Below, in pieces: positions 1-13,048 of a DNA stretch of 64,000 nt. A model generated the notes under the pieces. It had not been told where the DNA came from. It did no database searches and was given only the letters and a program-made list of their open reading frames with translations. Origin of the DNA: Syncephalastrum monosporum B8922. Taxonomy: Eukaryota; Mucoromycota; Mucoromycetes; Mucorales; Syncephalastraceae. Every line of letters starts with the position of its first letter. Within the stretch, counting starts at the first letter, position 1. The DNA lies in the NCBI GenBank assembly GCA_000697355.1, contig JNEN01000902.1, positions 1 through 64,000 of the forward strand. The letters are read 5' to 3'. The position numbers and the translations under genes were made by a program.

Positions 1-497
1 GGGGGACGTGTGTCGCACGAGCAACCACAAATTAGGTTTTGTCATCTTCAGCTTTTGGAAAGGCCGGCCTCTCATTTGTTCGTTTTGGCTTTGACACATT
101 TACCTATGCAATCCTCATTCTGTTCCGCTCAGGAGAACGTTGTCTTTTTATATTATGACGTGTTTATCTTGACTTGTCCGTTCTTGCGAGCCAAAGTGTC
201 GGTAACGCTCCCATTCAAGGGAAAAAATAAAGACTTTGGATCGGAGCTGCAGTACACGTTTGTGCATGTGCACCCTCATTTACGCGGTAGTACTGATCGA
301 GTATAGAATGAAAACTCTTTCAAAATGTGGGCAAACCCACTGTATAAAGTCAAAGCTGAGGTGACAATTACTTTAATGCTGTAGAAATAAAGATAAGAAG
401 ATAAAGAAAAAAATAAAAGAGAGAGACAGAGAGTGAGTGAGTGAGTGAGAAAGCGAGAGGAAGATATAGGTACGTGTAGTGTACTTTAATATAGTAA

Positions 498-550
<53 letters not shown>

Positions 551-617
551 GAAAAAGCGGTGGGCTGCTGTTGCTGTTGTCGATGTTTAATAAAATAGAT
601 ATATGTATATATAAAAG
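1..617. other. Intergenic, 3' side of the Kelch-BTB gene
   Basis: No gene is supported here. A 98-codon open frame at 10-306 has no recognisable motif and no homology I can name. The notable content is purine-rich low-complexity DNA with a long AG dinucleotide run just downstream of the Kelch-BTB stop codon, so it probably lies in or near that gene's 3' untranslated region. Confidence 0.6.
500..545. repeat. (AG)n microsatellite, about 22 units
   Basis: An uninterrupted AG dinucleotide run, preceded by looser GAGT/GAGA repeats from about 420. It is a simple sequence repeat and probably length-variable between strains. Confidence 0.95.
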
Positions 618-3152
618 CTACTGGAAGCTCATGGAGATCTTGCTGCCCACCGACTCCAAGAAGGCCTTCTTTTCCTTGCCACTCCCCTTTTTCGCGTCCT
701 TCTTGCGGCCGGTGGAGGTACTCGTGTCCGGCCGGGACTTACTACTACTACTGCTGCTGTTGTTGTTTCCGTGCGGGTCCTGCAGGCCTGTAGACCAGCC
801 ACCGGCCGTCGTCGTCGTCGCGCTGCTCGGCGGCGGGCTCATCATTATCCTGTCCAAGTCGGGAATCGAGGTGGGCGGGTTCGGCCGTGGCGTCAACGGC
901 GGACTACTGCCACCCGGGTATCTCGTATATTCACTCATCGACGGCCGCGGGCCCTTGTGGAAGCCATTGCCAGCGCCTCCTCCTCCTCCTCCTCCAGCCT
1001 GGGGCGGGGTCTGTGGCATGGACGGCAACCGGTTGCGGTACGGCGCGAATTTGGGGCTCGCCATGGACGCGCCGGGCTCGTACACCTCGGTGCTATAGGA
1101 TGCCACGGAGGGCGAGCGGTAGTAGCTGGAGGTCGGCGACGTCAGGTCCGCGTACGGGCGGCGTTGTTGGCCGTGTGGTTGCTGTTGCTGGTGTTGTTGT
1201 GAGGGCGCCGTGGGCGGCCGACCACTGGCATGACCGCTGCTCATGGACGCGTCGCTCGAGTACATGGAGTAGGTGCCCTCGCGCGAGGTCAGCGAGGGGG
1301 AGCGCGCGCCCTCGGTGGAAGAGGAACCGGCCTGCGACGGACGCGCCGGGTGCTGCTGCTGCTGCTGGATCATCTTCTTGGCCGCAATCATCATCTTGAG
1401 CGCGCGCACCTGCAGACTGGTCTGGTGCGACAGCGCGGCGGTCTCAAAGATCAGCGGCGCCGTCGACATGTTGAGCATCTGGTGCAGCGCGTGGGTGGCC
1501 AGCTCGCGCAGGCGGGGCAGGTCGTACATGTCGGCGAGGAGGAGCAGCTGCGACAGGATGTGCGGCTGGTACTGCTGCGCGGTGAGCAGGTTGTCGGTGT
1601 ACAAGAACTGGAGGAGCGCAATCACGACCGGGTACGGGTACGGGAAGGACATGCTGTGCGATTTGAGGACGCTCTGCTGCGTCTTGCCGTCGGCCGGAGG
1701 CCGTTCCGGCTGGATCTCGTTCGGGTCTTGCGAGGGATCAGGCACATCCAGCGTGTCGTTCACCGACTCCTTGGGCGGGGTGTGGAGGGTCTCCTGGTTC
1801 TGCTCCATGAGCTGGGCAAAGTACGGCCAGCGCTGGGCGAGCACGGCCGAGTTTACCGGGATGACCTGGTTCTCGTTGGCAATGATGCGGAAGTCCGAGA
1901 CCGCGGGTTCGTTGAGCAGGCTGAGGCCCATCTCCTGGGCGAGGGTGGAGCACGTCTTCTTCGGGAGGCGGTAGACGCCAAAGGCCTCCATGTCGACCAT
2001 CGCGACGTGGTCAAAGTTGACCTGGCGGTGGTTGTAGTCTTCGAGGAGGTTGCGCGCGCGGTGGCCAAAGACGAGGAACCGGTTGGTCTTCTCGTGGAGC
2101 ACGCCGCGGTTCCACGAGCCGGAGCTAAAGATGTTGCCAGTCTCGATGCGCGACCAGGTCAGGGTGCCGAGGTCAAGCGCCCACATGGTGAAGGCCTGGC
2201 TTTGCGGCGAGAGGTAGGTGCCGGCGAGGATCAGGTGGTGGCCGAGGGTGTGGCCGGTCGGGAAGCGCAGGCCGGGCGGCATGCCGGACCCGGTCATGTA
2301 CGAGGAGCAGTCCTCGATGGACGACGACGAGCCCGAGGGCGAGAAGATGAGCTGCAGCTCGCGCTTGACGTCGGCAAAGTTGAAGTTGGTGTACAGATAC
2401 ACCGGATTAGCGTCGGTGGCGGCGGGTGCCTGGGTCGGCGTGGCCGGTCCCTGGGGGCTCCCGCTGCCCGCAGCAGCAGCCCCGGTCTCCCTGGCGTCGT
2501 CGGCGAGGTGCGAGTCCTTGAGCATGACGGGCAGCCGTGTGCCGGGCGGGGAGGTGATGGCGATCGAGCGGTACGCGCCGACGTGCTTGTCAAACGACTT
2601 GGCGTGGATCCACTCCCACGTCCGCAGATCGAGCACGTTGATCTCGCCGAGATACCCGTTGTTCATATCCTGGCCGCCAATCACCACCAGCTTGTCGTTA
2701 GCGATCGCCGACAGATGGGCGTAGCGCGGGCGGGGCGCAAACAGGGACGGCTCGACGCTCGGCCGCTTCCACGACATGGTCTCAATGTCAAAGATGGAAA
2801 TGTCGTCGAGCACGCATAGGCCGTCGGTCGAGACGCGCGAGTAGCCCATGCCACCAAAGACAATGATACAGTTGTTGTACACGTCGGCCGAGTGGAAGTA
2901 GCGCGGTTTGGGGGGCTTGGCCGAATCAGGCGGGGGAATGTGGCGTGTCCACTGCATGGTGTGCAGATCGAGCACGTACATGTGGTTGGTCATTTTGCGC
3001 GATGTGACGAGTCGGCCTGCAAACACAAACACGCGGTCGTCGACGAGCGTCACCGACGCTCCCACCAGCGACGGCGGGGTCTCGCCCGAAGTCACATGGA
3101 TTTGGGTGATGATGCCCGAGATGGACTGCATCTGCACGGAAGCGGCGGGCAT
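618..3152 (-). CDS. Kelch-repeat and BTB/POZ domain protein (Ral2/LZTR1-like)
   Basis: Single-exon protein of 844 residues. The N-terminal ~400 residues hold Kelch-type beta-propeller repeats (motifs such as VFVFAGR, IIVFGGMG and LVVIGGQD with following W/Y-rich strands). Residues ~420-600 resemble a BTB/POZ domain (SDFRIIANENQVIPVNSAVL, then a FLYTDNL signature and a helical BACK-like tail). The C-terminal ~240 residues are low complexity (Q, S, P, G runs) and end in a Lys-rich basic stretch. Known proteins with Kelch plus BTB include S. pombe Ral2, acting on Ras, and LZTR1, a CUL3 adaptor for RAS; either role here is inference. The start is the first Met of the long frame, and no intron is needed. 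The opposite strand shows long open frames from codon bias; these are shadows. Confidence 0.85.
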   Translation of the reverse strand: MPAASVQMQSISGIITQIHVTSGETPPSLVGASVTLVDDRVFVFAGRLVTSRKMTNHMYVLDLHTMQWTRHIPPPDSAKPPKPRYFHSADVYNNCIIVFGGMGYSRVSTDGLCVLDDISIFDIETMSWKRPSVEPSLFAPRPRYAHLSAIANDKLVVIGGQDMNNGYLGEINVLDLRTWEWIHAKSFDKHVGAYRSIAITSPPGTRLPVMLKDSHLADDARETGAAAAGSGSPQGPATPTQAPAATDANPVYLYTNFNFADVKRELQLIFSPSGSSSSIEDCSSYMTGSGMPPGLRFPTGHTLGHHLILAGTYLSPQSQAFTMWALDLGTLTWSRIETGNIFSSGSWNRGVLHEKTNRFLVFGHRARNLLEDYNHRQVNFDHVAMVDMEAFGVYRLPKKTCSTLAQEMGLSLLNEPAVSDFRIIANENQVIPVNSAVLAQRWPYFAQLMEQNQETLHTPPKESVNDTLDVPDPSQDPNEIQPERPPADGKTQQSVLKSHSMSFPYPYPVVIALLQFLYTDNLLTAQQYQPHILSQLLLLADMYDLPRLRELATHALHQMLNMSTAPLIFETAALSHQTSLQVRALKMMIAAKKMIQQQQQHPARPSQAGSSSTEGARSPSLTSREGTYSMYSSDASMSSGHASGRPPTAPSQQHQQQQPHGQQRRPYADLTSPTSSYYRSPSVASYSTEVYEPGASMASPKFAPYRNRLPSMPQTPPQAGGGGGGGAGNGFHKGPRPSMSEYTRYPGGSSPPLTPRPNPPTSIPDLDRIMMSPPPSSATTTTAGGWSTGLQDPHGNNNSSSSSSKSRPDTSTSTGRKKDAKKGSGKEKKAFLESVGSKISMSFQ

Positions 3153-4619
3153 AGTGTGGGTGTGTGTATATATATGTGGGTGTGGGTGTGTGTGTGCTGC
3201 TACTTTGCTTTACTATGATAGTTATTAACTGAGGGTGGGTTGTTGGCTCTGATCAGACAATGGATGGCGAGACTCGGGCCGGAATCAGCAACGAAGACAA
3301 CGCGTGCGATAGAAGATAGTGTGGGCGGTGTGGGTGGTGGTGGATGTGGTTGTAGTCGTAGTCGTAGTCAGTAGCAGTAGCAACAATGACAGTAACAGTA
3401 ACAGTAGTACTAGTGGTAGTAATTATAATAAATAGTGATAATTATATAGGATATAGGATTGGATAAATGAATAAATGAAACGGAAGGAAGGGAAGAAGAG
3501 AAAAAAAAAGTGCAAGTCAGCCCAAGGGCAAAGAAGGGAAAGTGAGAATGCGTGGGCGGGCAAGCGAGTGGGGACTTCGGAGACAGAGAAAAGGAGCGAG
3601 CAGCGGCGGGCGCCCAAAACAGTTTATCAAGGAAAACCGAAATATGCACTTTCATTTGCCCAGCCCCACTCACATCGCTTGAAACTGCCTCCTGTGTAAC
3701 TGAAACCTTAAAACGCCCTTACTATTCAGTCGTACTGTATTTATATAAGACCCGTTTATCTTACTGTATTCCCTTCAATCTTGCTCTTTTCTTTAAAATG
3801 CCATCATTCATCCATTCTGTCTTTGTTGATCGAGTCTAACTCTTGAAGCAATAGGATGGCACCCAGATCTTCTATCATAGAATTCTTCTCCAATAATTTC
3901 CCGCATTGAATTCTCTTTCCATTTGTGTTCCTGTACCTTGATCTCGTTACTTTTGTGCTGAATGGAATAATTTTAAATGTCAGACAGGTTGTCACACATG
4001 CGCCCTGCTTTTTTTGCCAAGTGTGAAACCAAGGCAACAAGAAACAAAAAAAAAAGTCCTACGATCGTCCATCAAGGCACTTCTATGGTGAAAAAAAACT
4101 CGGCACTCCTGACACAGGGAGAACCCTTTCTATTGTGCTGTCCGAGATCGACGATGCCCATCCAATACCTTTCCATGCACGTAAAATAATAATATAAATA
4201 TTATTATTTATCTATCGGAAAAATCTCCCCACTGCCCCCCTGGCTCATCTTTCTCTCGCTCTTCCTCCGGTAAACCCTATGCCACCTACATATATACGCA
4301 CATACATGCACCCTCCCTGCTCGTCTGTCTCTTTCTCCCTCAATGTACCACTCTCGGACGTTGCGCCATGTACGTCGATAAGGTTACTGCATCGGGTACA
4401 GATAAGGGTCTAATGTAATGTATACTGCAGTGACGTTATGGAAGGTCAATGCATCTACCCATGGGAAAAAATTATTTTGTTTCACATCTTAATATTATAT
4501 GTCCATGATTCGTTTACTACAATGAGAAAGCCGGCCAAAAAGAAAGAAAGATCGATGCAGCATCTCTCACTTGAAGTAGTCTGTAAGCTAAACTCTATGG
4601 CATCTGGTCCGTATCTATT
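3153..4619. other. Intergenic: Kelch-BTB promoter side and permease 3' side
   Basis: No supported gene. It holds GT-rich repeats just upstream of the Kelch-BTB start (about 3155-3200), imperfect GTAGTA/AGTAAC triplet-like repeats at about 3340-3430, and T/C-rich stretches. Short open frames (for example 3804-4040 on the minus strand) lack splice context or family motifs. Confidence 0.55.
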
Positions 4620-7222
4620 CTATCTAGCACGTCCGTGTTCATTGTTATCCTCACTATGATGACGCCCCGCAAATCCATGTTCATCTTCTTCGCCTCGCGC
4701 CAACGGGACATATTCATCAAACAGTTCCTGTTCCAGCGCGGCTCGACCTCGCTTGCGAATGTCCTCATTGTAGGATTTTCCGGGTGTGTCTTTGATGACG
4801 ATTTGGTAATACTATCCCAAAAGGAAAGGAAGATAAGTAGAGAGACAGAGAGAGAGAGAGAGAGATCGATCAGCAACATAAGAGCCCCCTGATCCCTGGA
4901 ACAATGGCTGGATCTGTGTCACCTACCCAAAGTACGGTATAGAGCAGCATGGATGCGATGGCCGTGACATACGGAACTATGGTTATGCAAGGTTGAGTGA
5001 GTTCAGCGTATTGTAACAGACCAATTGGGTGGGCACTTACCCCAGTAAGGATAATAAGGGTTGTCCACGGGTATAAATACAAAGATCAGGGCATAGATAG
5101 TAAACGCCAGAAATGTATAGACACAGACTATGATAATATAAACACAGTTTGAGCCAACGTAATGGAAGTTCTACCTCCCGTTCTTTTCTTTTACCGAGGG
5201 GGGCCTTGATCGGCCGCTTGTTATGAGGTTCGCGTCTCCGTAAGATCAGGACGCTCAGTGCGATCAGCATATAAAATACCTATCATTGCGGTTCACACGC
5301 ACGCACAAACACAACCCCCCCGTCAAAGGATCAGCCCCAAAGAACACACCCCTTTGGTACCAACTCACATAAACAGGGTAGGCCGCGAACGCGACAATGA
5401 ATTTGTATACCGCGCCAGGCGGAAGTGCCACCGTGAAGAGAATGGTCAATGCATACTGAAACAAGTACGCATTCACCGGACTCTTGACGCTCGGATTGAC
5501 ATGGCCCAAGGTGCGGCCAAAGGGCAGCAACCCCGCGCGCCCTGTCTCCATGATGATGCGTCCTCCTGAAAAATTGATCGCTGCACCGCAGCCAAATGCG
5601 CCCAAGGCAATAAAGATAGGGAGCACCTTGGTGGCGAAATTCTCACCGAGCGACTCGGTGAAACTAAATCGTGGTCACTACGGATTAAGAAGAAAGAAAA
5701 AAAAACCCGTGCTTTGGGTCTTGCTTACAACGCGGCGGCTACAATGAATTCGGACTGCTTCATGGTGTCCAGGGAGAGGACAACGAGATAGGCAATATTG
5801 GTCATGACATACAGGAACGCGGTCGTTCCGAGCGCGGTGGCCGATGCCTTGGGGAGGTTCTTGATGGGATCCTACATGTATCAGCAAGTATTAGACCACC
5901 CATAGATATAGAATGAGACAATGGGAAAGGGTTATCTTTACCTTGACTTCGTCCAGTAAAAAGTTCAGATTGTGCCACCCGCTATAGCTGTTCATGACCT
6001 AGGGACGTATCGCTTGAATAAGAAGCGCATTTGAAAAAGTGCGAGCTCGACTTACATAGTACAGAGCAGAGGCATAGGGTCCAATGGTATCCGCGGTGCC
6101 TTCAAAGGACAGTCCGGCTCCCTTCTCGATGCCACGCGTTGAGAGAATGCCCGTCGCGACCAGCAGACCTGTCAGAACAATGAGGACTAGGACACTCAGC
6201 TTGACAGTGGTCAGGACGCCCATCATCCGCATGGATGCCTACGACACGGTATAAGCCTAAATGTGGATCTTCGTTTTCTTTACGCACTTTGCTCGAAAAG
6301 ATGTTGGTCAGCGTCAAGATCGTGGCGCAGAGTACTACAAAGAGCAATCGGGTCAGAAGAAAAGAAGGTGGGGGGGGCATTCTTCCTTGGGCCAAACAAC
6401 TTACAGGACCATCCACGCTCTGCCCAGTCAGACTTGAAGTCGGGACCAAAAAGGGCATAATTCAAGTAGCTGCCAAACACCATGCCCTGTTTGTCGTCCG
6501 CGTATGAGCCATGGCAACTTTCCCACGGACTCTTTGTAGCGTTTTCCTCTTTTTCTTTGTTTTCCTTTACCTGCGCTGAGACGCCGCTGGAGCGGTTCAT
6601 AAGATTCCACATGGTAAACATGTAGGCGAGGAGGTATTTCGGCTTCGTATATGTGTATTCCAAGTAGCCTACTTCGCCGCCACTGGAAACCCCGCATCCG
6701 CCCTGATGAGCTCACAGAAAATGGATATCAAGCTTAAAATACCTTCTTGGAAGCTACAACATATATAGAATGAAAGATACGCGCTCAGTTAGAGAGAAAG
6801 AGAGAGAGAGAGACAGCAAGAGAGATAAAAGGGTCATATGCATCGTACCATCGTTCCTAGCTCAGTGAAGGACCAAGTACCAGCCATGGCGACAAGCGCG
6901 CCCGAGAACCAGATAATGACGTTCATACCGCCTGAGCCGACAAGCTGCAGTGTCAAGGCAGGGCCCACAAAGATGCCGGCACCAATAATATAGCTCACAT
7001 TCAGAATGGCACCCGTCAACCACCCAATCTTTCGCTCTAAACGTTGATCTGCGTCACGTCAATATAAAGAATGAGAGAGATCTCGCGTTGTTTGGTTTAC
7101 ACACCGCCTATAGCCAGTGGTTCGACGTTCTCGAGGTGGTCGACATGAGGGCGAGGATGAGCATCGTCCTGTTCGACATGGTCTAAAAGCGATTGTCGGT
7201 CTTCATCGATGGTGTCGCGCAT
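4620..7222 (-). CDS. Amino-acid permease, APC superfamily (MUP1/LAT-like)
   Basis: Multi-exon gene of roughly a dozen short exons; translated pieces join in frame across GT-AG introns. The start at 7222 opens a hydrophilic N-terminus, followed by a first membrane segment carrying the APC signature region (IIGAGIFVGPALTLQLVGSG) and a second segment with WSFTELGT. Later exons give SGGEVGYLEYTY, further membrane helices (TVKLSVLVLIVLTGLLVATG; FIALGAFGCGAAINFSGGR) and PAGAVYKFIVA-type loops, ending with a charged cytosolic tail (QIVIKDTPGKSYNEDIRKRG) and a stop at 4620-4622. The arrangement matches fungal high-affinity methionine permease Mup1 and L-type amino-acid transporters: proton-coupled or exchange uptake of neutral amino acids at the plasma membrane. 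Substrate is not decided by sequence. Exon edges in the middle are not all resolved. Confidence 0.85.
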
Positions 7223-8469
7223 AAGTGCAAGGAGAAGATAACAAGACAACACTGGCTTTCAATTGGCTCTGATCAATGCCGCCAGGTCCCGTGTCGGTGA
7301 ACCCCTGATTCGATTTTGGGTTCTTGAACCATCCCATCGTGACCTCACCTGATGTGCCTATGCATCTTGAAAGATGGTATTTCCCACTATTTCCGGTAAG
7401 AAAAAAGGCCCAGGCCCATACTACATCAAACGTATGAAAGACTCTTGTGTTTTTAAGAGCGTACATGCTCAGTAAAAGTAGGGACGCACGCTATCGCTGT
7501 AAGGAATTAATCGAGCATACAGTGCTGCACTGGGAAAAAAAAGCCTACTCTATTACACTGGTGCAGTCATAGTCTAGTCGAAACTGATAGATTTACTGTG
7601 ATATATAAAGGGAGCGGAAGGTAGAAAGAGCCTCATGTGCTTCTGGAGCGGACCAATCAACCTGGATCTATAGTATGTCGAAGGCACGAAAAAAGGATCG
7701 GATATACATGCACCTGTAAAGCGCAGGTTAGATGACCGATAATTTCCCTTCAAAAAAGCGCGTTACTCCCGTATTGGGATGTCTACGTCTAGGCTACCAT
7801 TCAGCCTGCCTTAAGATATCGATAGGTATTCAGAAATGCAAATCCTTGTTATAAATCGCAATAGTCAGGAGCTCATTCGATCTTCTTATCAACTAGGGAC
7901 ACACATTTGCAGCTTGACATGGTATATTAACTTTAACGGGCTACTGTAGACTCTTTGGTCCATTGTCCGGAGGAGCACCACGATAACATCCTCTATAAGC
8001 AGTTTTTTTTTTTTTTTTTCGTCGAATGTATTACACTGGCGAAGGCATAGTTAGTCGAGACAGAATACGCTTTAACAAAAGAGAAAAGCCGTTGTTTCTC
8101 GAGACATAAGGGCCTTCAGCGTCCTGGGTTTTATACTGAGGAATTATTGGTGAACCTTCGATTTGACCTGTTCTGTTGGAGAACAGCGCATTAAGACGCT
8201 ATTGCGAAAAATATAAACGCGATCGTGCTATTCGCCGGGACAAGTTTCCAAAGTCAAGGTGTTAGTAACTAGAGTAGTTGATTATGGCCACTTCAGAGAT
8301 TTACAATGACAGTGATAGGATTGCTGCCCGAGCTGCCTGTGAGTTTACGCGTCTAATATACCATCCAGGAGCATCCATCATCGTTGGCTGTTTCTGGTTT
8401 TTCGGTCTAGTACATACTTTGACGACCTATAGCAATCCCCCGCCCCCCGGGGACCTCTGCCGCAACGTT
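7223..8469. other. Gene-poor intergenic segment
   Basis: Upstream flank of the permease. No supported gene or RNA. It contains a T tract (about 8004-8019) and no repeat family that I can recognise. Confidence 0.5.
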
Positions 8470-9300
8470 CATCGAAAAGACTTTCCCCAACGCGGGACAA
8501 TTGCTGAAAGCTATGGCTGCGGAAACCCCTCGCCTTTAAAGTGAATGAATTGCTTGATGGATTTGCTGCATTCTACAGTCCAGATATTCTTCAATCCGGT
8601 ATCTCCTCCCACCATGGTGAACTGAAAGGATAATGTATTACATCCACAAGGGAGTAAGAAAACGCGAGGCTCTTGCCTGTGGCCTCCTTTTTCCTATTTC
8701 CCATAGAGTATCCTCACTTCCGAGTACACTATCGAATACCTGTCCAAATATCTGGCTTGAAAATAGCACTTGCCTTGCATCGTCTAGCGCATAGGCCAAG
8801 TTCGTGGTGACACAATGAATGGCGTGTGCAGCACGTGCAAACATGGTCCTATTACCGCCATCGGCAGCGACAGCAAGCTGCCAAAGATAGACAACGTCTT
8901 TTTCATGCTACCCTCTGCTGTGTGTGCAACGCTCGTCCGATACCCAGACCAAGGCGAACTGGCCGCCTATGGACCGTCTGATCCCCAAGGTATTGTCGAG
9001 ATGACGTTCACCACAGCTCAACCGGACCGCGTGCGAAGTCCAGGGCAAGGTCCATCCCATAGTCCGATCGCACGAAATAGCGTGACAGGATGCTCTAAAA
9101 GCCATGAAGGTGTATGTAGATAATATTTGGGTACTCGATCCCAATGTTCAATGGAATTTTTGGCCAAATATTCGGATAATCGGCGTACAAGCCTATTGAC
9201 ACGCCCCACATATTCCAGGCAAGGCCTTTCACGATACCTTCCACCAGATGAACCCAGAATACTCACGTGTGCCTACCTTTAATGGTGATCTTGTCTGACA
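8470..9300 (-). pseudogene. Decayed minus-strand coding relic, family unknown
   Basis: Reading the minus strand from ~9270 down to ~8500 gives successive protein-like stretches in different frames, separated by stops and frameshifts. They are rich in Trp, Tyr, Pro and Gly like a folded protein: for example WVHLVEGIVKGLAWNMWGVS near 9240-9180, then VVYLWQLAVAADGGNRTMFA at about 8885-8830, and HYPFSSPWWEEIPD near 8630-8590. Two of these share one frame with a single stop between them. No intact start, stop or splice set restores a gene, so I read it as an inactivated gene or mobile-element gene. I do not recognise the family. Confidence 0.35.
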
Positions 9301-9591
9301 CGCAGTATATGTTCTTGAGGAAGTGTAGGGATATATGTAATCAATGATAGTATAGAATGACATCATCGTTTGCTTTCCAAAATGCCCATCTCCATTCTAG
9401 AGAAGGTGCCGCCATGCAATGCACGGGCGTGTCCATAGGATATGTTTTAGAATAATTCACCAGAATTGTAATGTCAACAAAAGAGTCATGCGTGTTGGAT
9501 GTTTCTTCAATTTAATCAGCATTATTTCAACGAAGGGATTGGAAAAGAAAAGAATGGACTGTCTACCAAGGTAATAGGATCTACCCTGCAT
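9301..9591. other. Intergenic, 3' flank of PRL phosphatase
   Basis: Short AT-rich stretch between the relic and the phosphatase stop codon; no feature seen. Confidence 0.5.
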
Positions 9592-9619
9592 TCAATGGCT
9601 AGTTACAGCGGTATCCTGC

Positions 9620-9666
<47 letters not shown>

Positions 9667-10450
9667 TTGCTGCTGCTGTTGCTGCTTCTTGTTGGTACTA
9701 CCAAATCGGAAGAACATCTTGCCCAAGGAAACTTTCAAGGAAGTGCTGGATTTGTATTTGAGAGAGCGCTTGTAGGTATCCTATACAGATAAAAAGAAAT
9801 GGCGCGTTAAGTCATAATGCTAACGTCACTTGACAGGTTGACTTACAAGGTAGGCGATTTGAGGTTTGTTAAAGGCACCTCTGCGCTTCTGTCGCACAAA
9901 TTCGACGGCATCGAGCGGTTCCATACCCAGTTCAATCAGAGCGATTGCAACTAGGACGGGGGCTCGCCCGAGGCCAGCGACGCAATGGACTGCAATGGTG
10001 CGGGGTTCCTGAGCTTCCTTGGCTTCACGTTCCTGGGCGTCCACGAGGGAAAGCCATTCATGCACGACGGTGGGCGGAGGCTAATAATAGAATGACATAG
10101 AATATATCAGTCAATCGATCCCATTTAAACCCGTTCAATGCAGGTAGACTGAGGGCACATGTAATATATCATATGCATCCATGTTTGTGTATACTTACTA
10201 CACCGCCGTCTTTGAAGGGCATATCGTGGACCTGGATGCCTTGATCAGCGAGGCGAGCAGCGTTGTAAGTTTGTTGACAGCAGCGGACAATGTGGGCGAC
10301 GTTGTATCGTTTGAATTCTTCGCTGTAGTAGGGAAGGGTGGACTCGGTAGGACAGTCGAGGATGAGGAAGCGCAGAGGCGAGTCAGCTGTCTCTATCAAT
10401 GAGAGCATGCGTCCGAGCGGAGAGTCGGATCGAAGGTAGGGGCTGACCAT
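9592..10450 (-). CDS. PRL/PTP4A-type protein tyrosine phosphatase with polyglutamine tail
   Basis: Three exons (10450-10199, 10080-9847, 9780-9592), 224 residues. The catalytic P-loop is [11 protein letters not shown] (Cys nucleophile, Arg), with Ala after the Arg where most PTPs have Ser/Thr; this is the PRL hallmark. Upstream, CCQQTY fits the regulatory Cys region and MPFKDGG fits the WPFDDG loop, keeping the second Asp as likely general acid. The [12 protein letters not shown] segment matches the PRL helix after the P-loop. The family acts on phosphotyrosine or phosphoinositide and binds CNNM Mg2+ transporters. Animal PRLs end in a CAAX prenylation box; here the C-terminus instead has a basic stretch, 23 consecutive Gln and DTAVTSH, with no terminal Cys, so membrane targeting by farnesyl is not expected. 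Confidence 0.88.
9616..9684 (-). repeat. CAG/CAA run coding 23 Gln in the PRL phosphatase
   Basis: Mixed CAA/CAG codons, read CTG/TTG on the plus strand, encode an uninterrupted polyglutamine run between NKK and DTAVTSH at the phosphatase C-terminus. Confidence 0.95.
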
Positions 10451-11511
10451 GGTTACAAATGAAAATAAACAAAAGCAAAAGGAACAAGGAAACAGAGGAG
10501 GATATCTGGGTCGTGGTGGAAAAAGGGGGGCGGAGCGGCTGTATCGAGGTAAAATAAGGCAAGGTAAGTATTAAGTGAGATGAGGTGAGGCGAGGTGGAT
10601 TAAGAGCAATCGCTAGGAAAAAGAAAAAAAAAAGAAAGAGCAAAGAGAGAAAAGAATCAAGGCAGACGAGGTATGCGAGAGAGTGAGAGGGATTGAGCAA
10701 AGGGAATAGGAATCTTAGCCCCCTTCAGATGTGTCCGTAGGATATTGAGCGGCGCAGAAAGAAATGGCAAACGACACTCTGCCACCGTGGGGTACGACTT
10801 TGGAAAACAAGATGGCGACGTTCAGAGTGTTTGAGAAGGATACCATAAGTTGACGGCAAGGGTATGAGTCGATCGGGTGCTTTCAGAAGAAATGTAGAAA
10901 GACAAAGAGATGCGCCCCCGGATCAGAGAAAGTTGCCTCAAGTAAAAAAGTGTATAAATATTAAAACTTTGCCTTCTTTGATTCTATCTGTTCGGAGTCC
11001 CAATCCGGGAGTCCACACAGGTGCGTGCGTCCTGCCTTTTCCATCGATCTCGCACCACTCTTATTTAAAACCCACATAAAGGACATAGAATGGTTCGATG
11101 CATCCTTTGTCTCTTTCAAAAGTAAAGCATATAAATAGATTCCTAGCTTAATTTATCGGAAGAAACTCAGGGATGGGTAATATATCTGTCTGTATGACAA
11201 TGACAACGACAACAACAGGGGCGCTCCATAAGAGTGATTATCTGTGTACAGCGCGTGCTATGATCTGCAGACCTTTTTTTTTTTTACTCGACTCTGATAG
11301 GTCTGATAGCCCGCCACCCAGCCAATACGGTATCCCCATTTGTATGCTCATCCAGGTCACCTATGTACCTGGCAGCGGCATTACAAAACGTTGTCGACCC
11401 TATCACACGCTCAACGACTGCCCGTCTATCTGTAAACCAATAAGCGGAGGGGGGCCAATTTATTACATGATCGAGAAAGAAAAAATACTTGCGTGGTGGT
11501 GTAGAATCTCC
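10451..11511. other. Intergenic: PRL promoter side and CK2 3' side
   Basis: No supported gene. The PRL 5' flank is purine-rich on the plus strand, giving a CT-rich leader on the coding strand. Open frames reading through the CTG run of the CK2 last exon are shadows. Confidence 0.5.

Positions 11512-13048
<1,537 letters not shown>

Noticed and set aside
1230..2819. 529-codon plus-strand open frame over the Kelch-BTB gene
   Set aside because: Shadow of the GC-rich coding sequence on the other strand; no recognisable domain.
3804..4040. 78-codon minus-strand open frame resembling a gene end
   Set aside because: No in-frame upstream exon with splice sites could be found.
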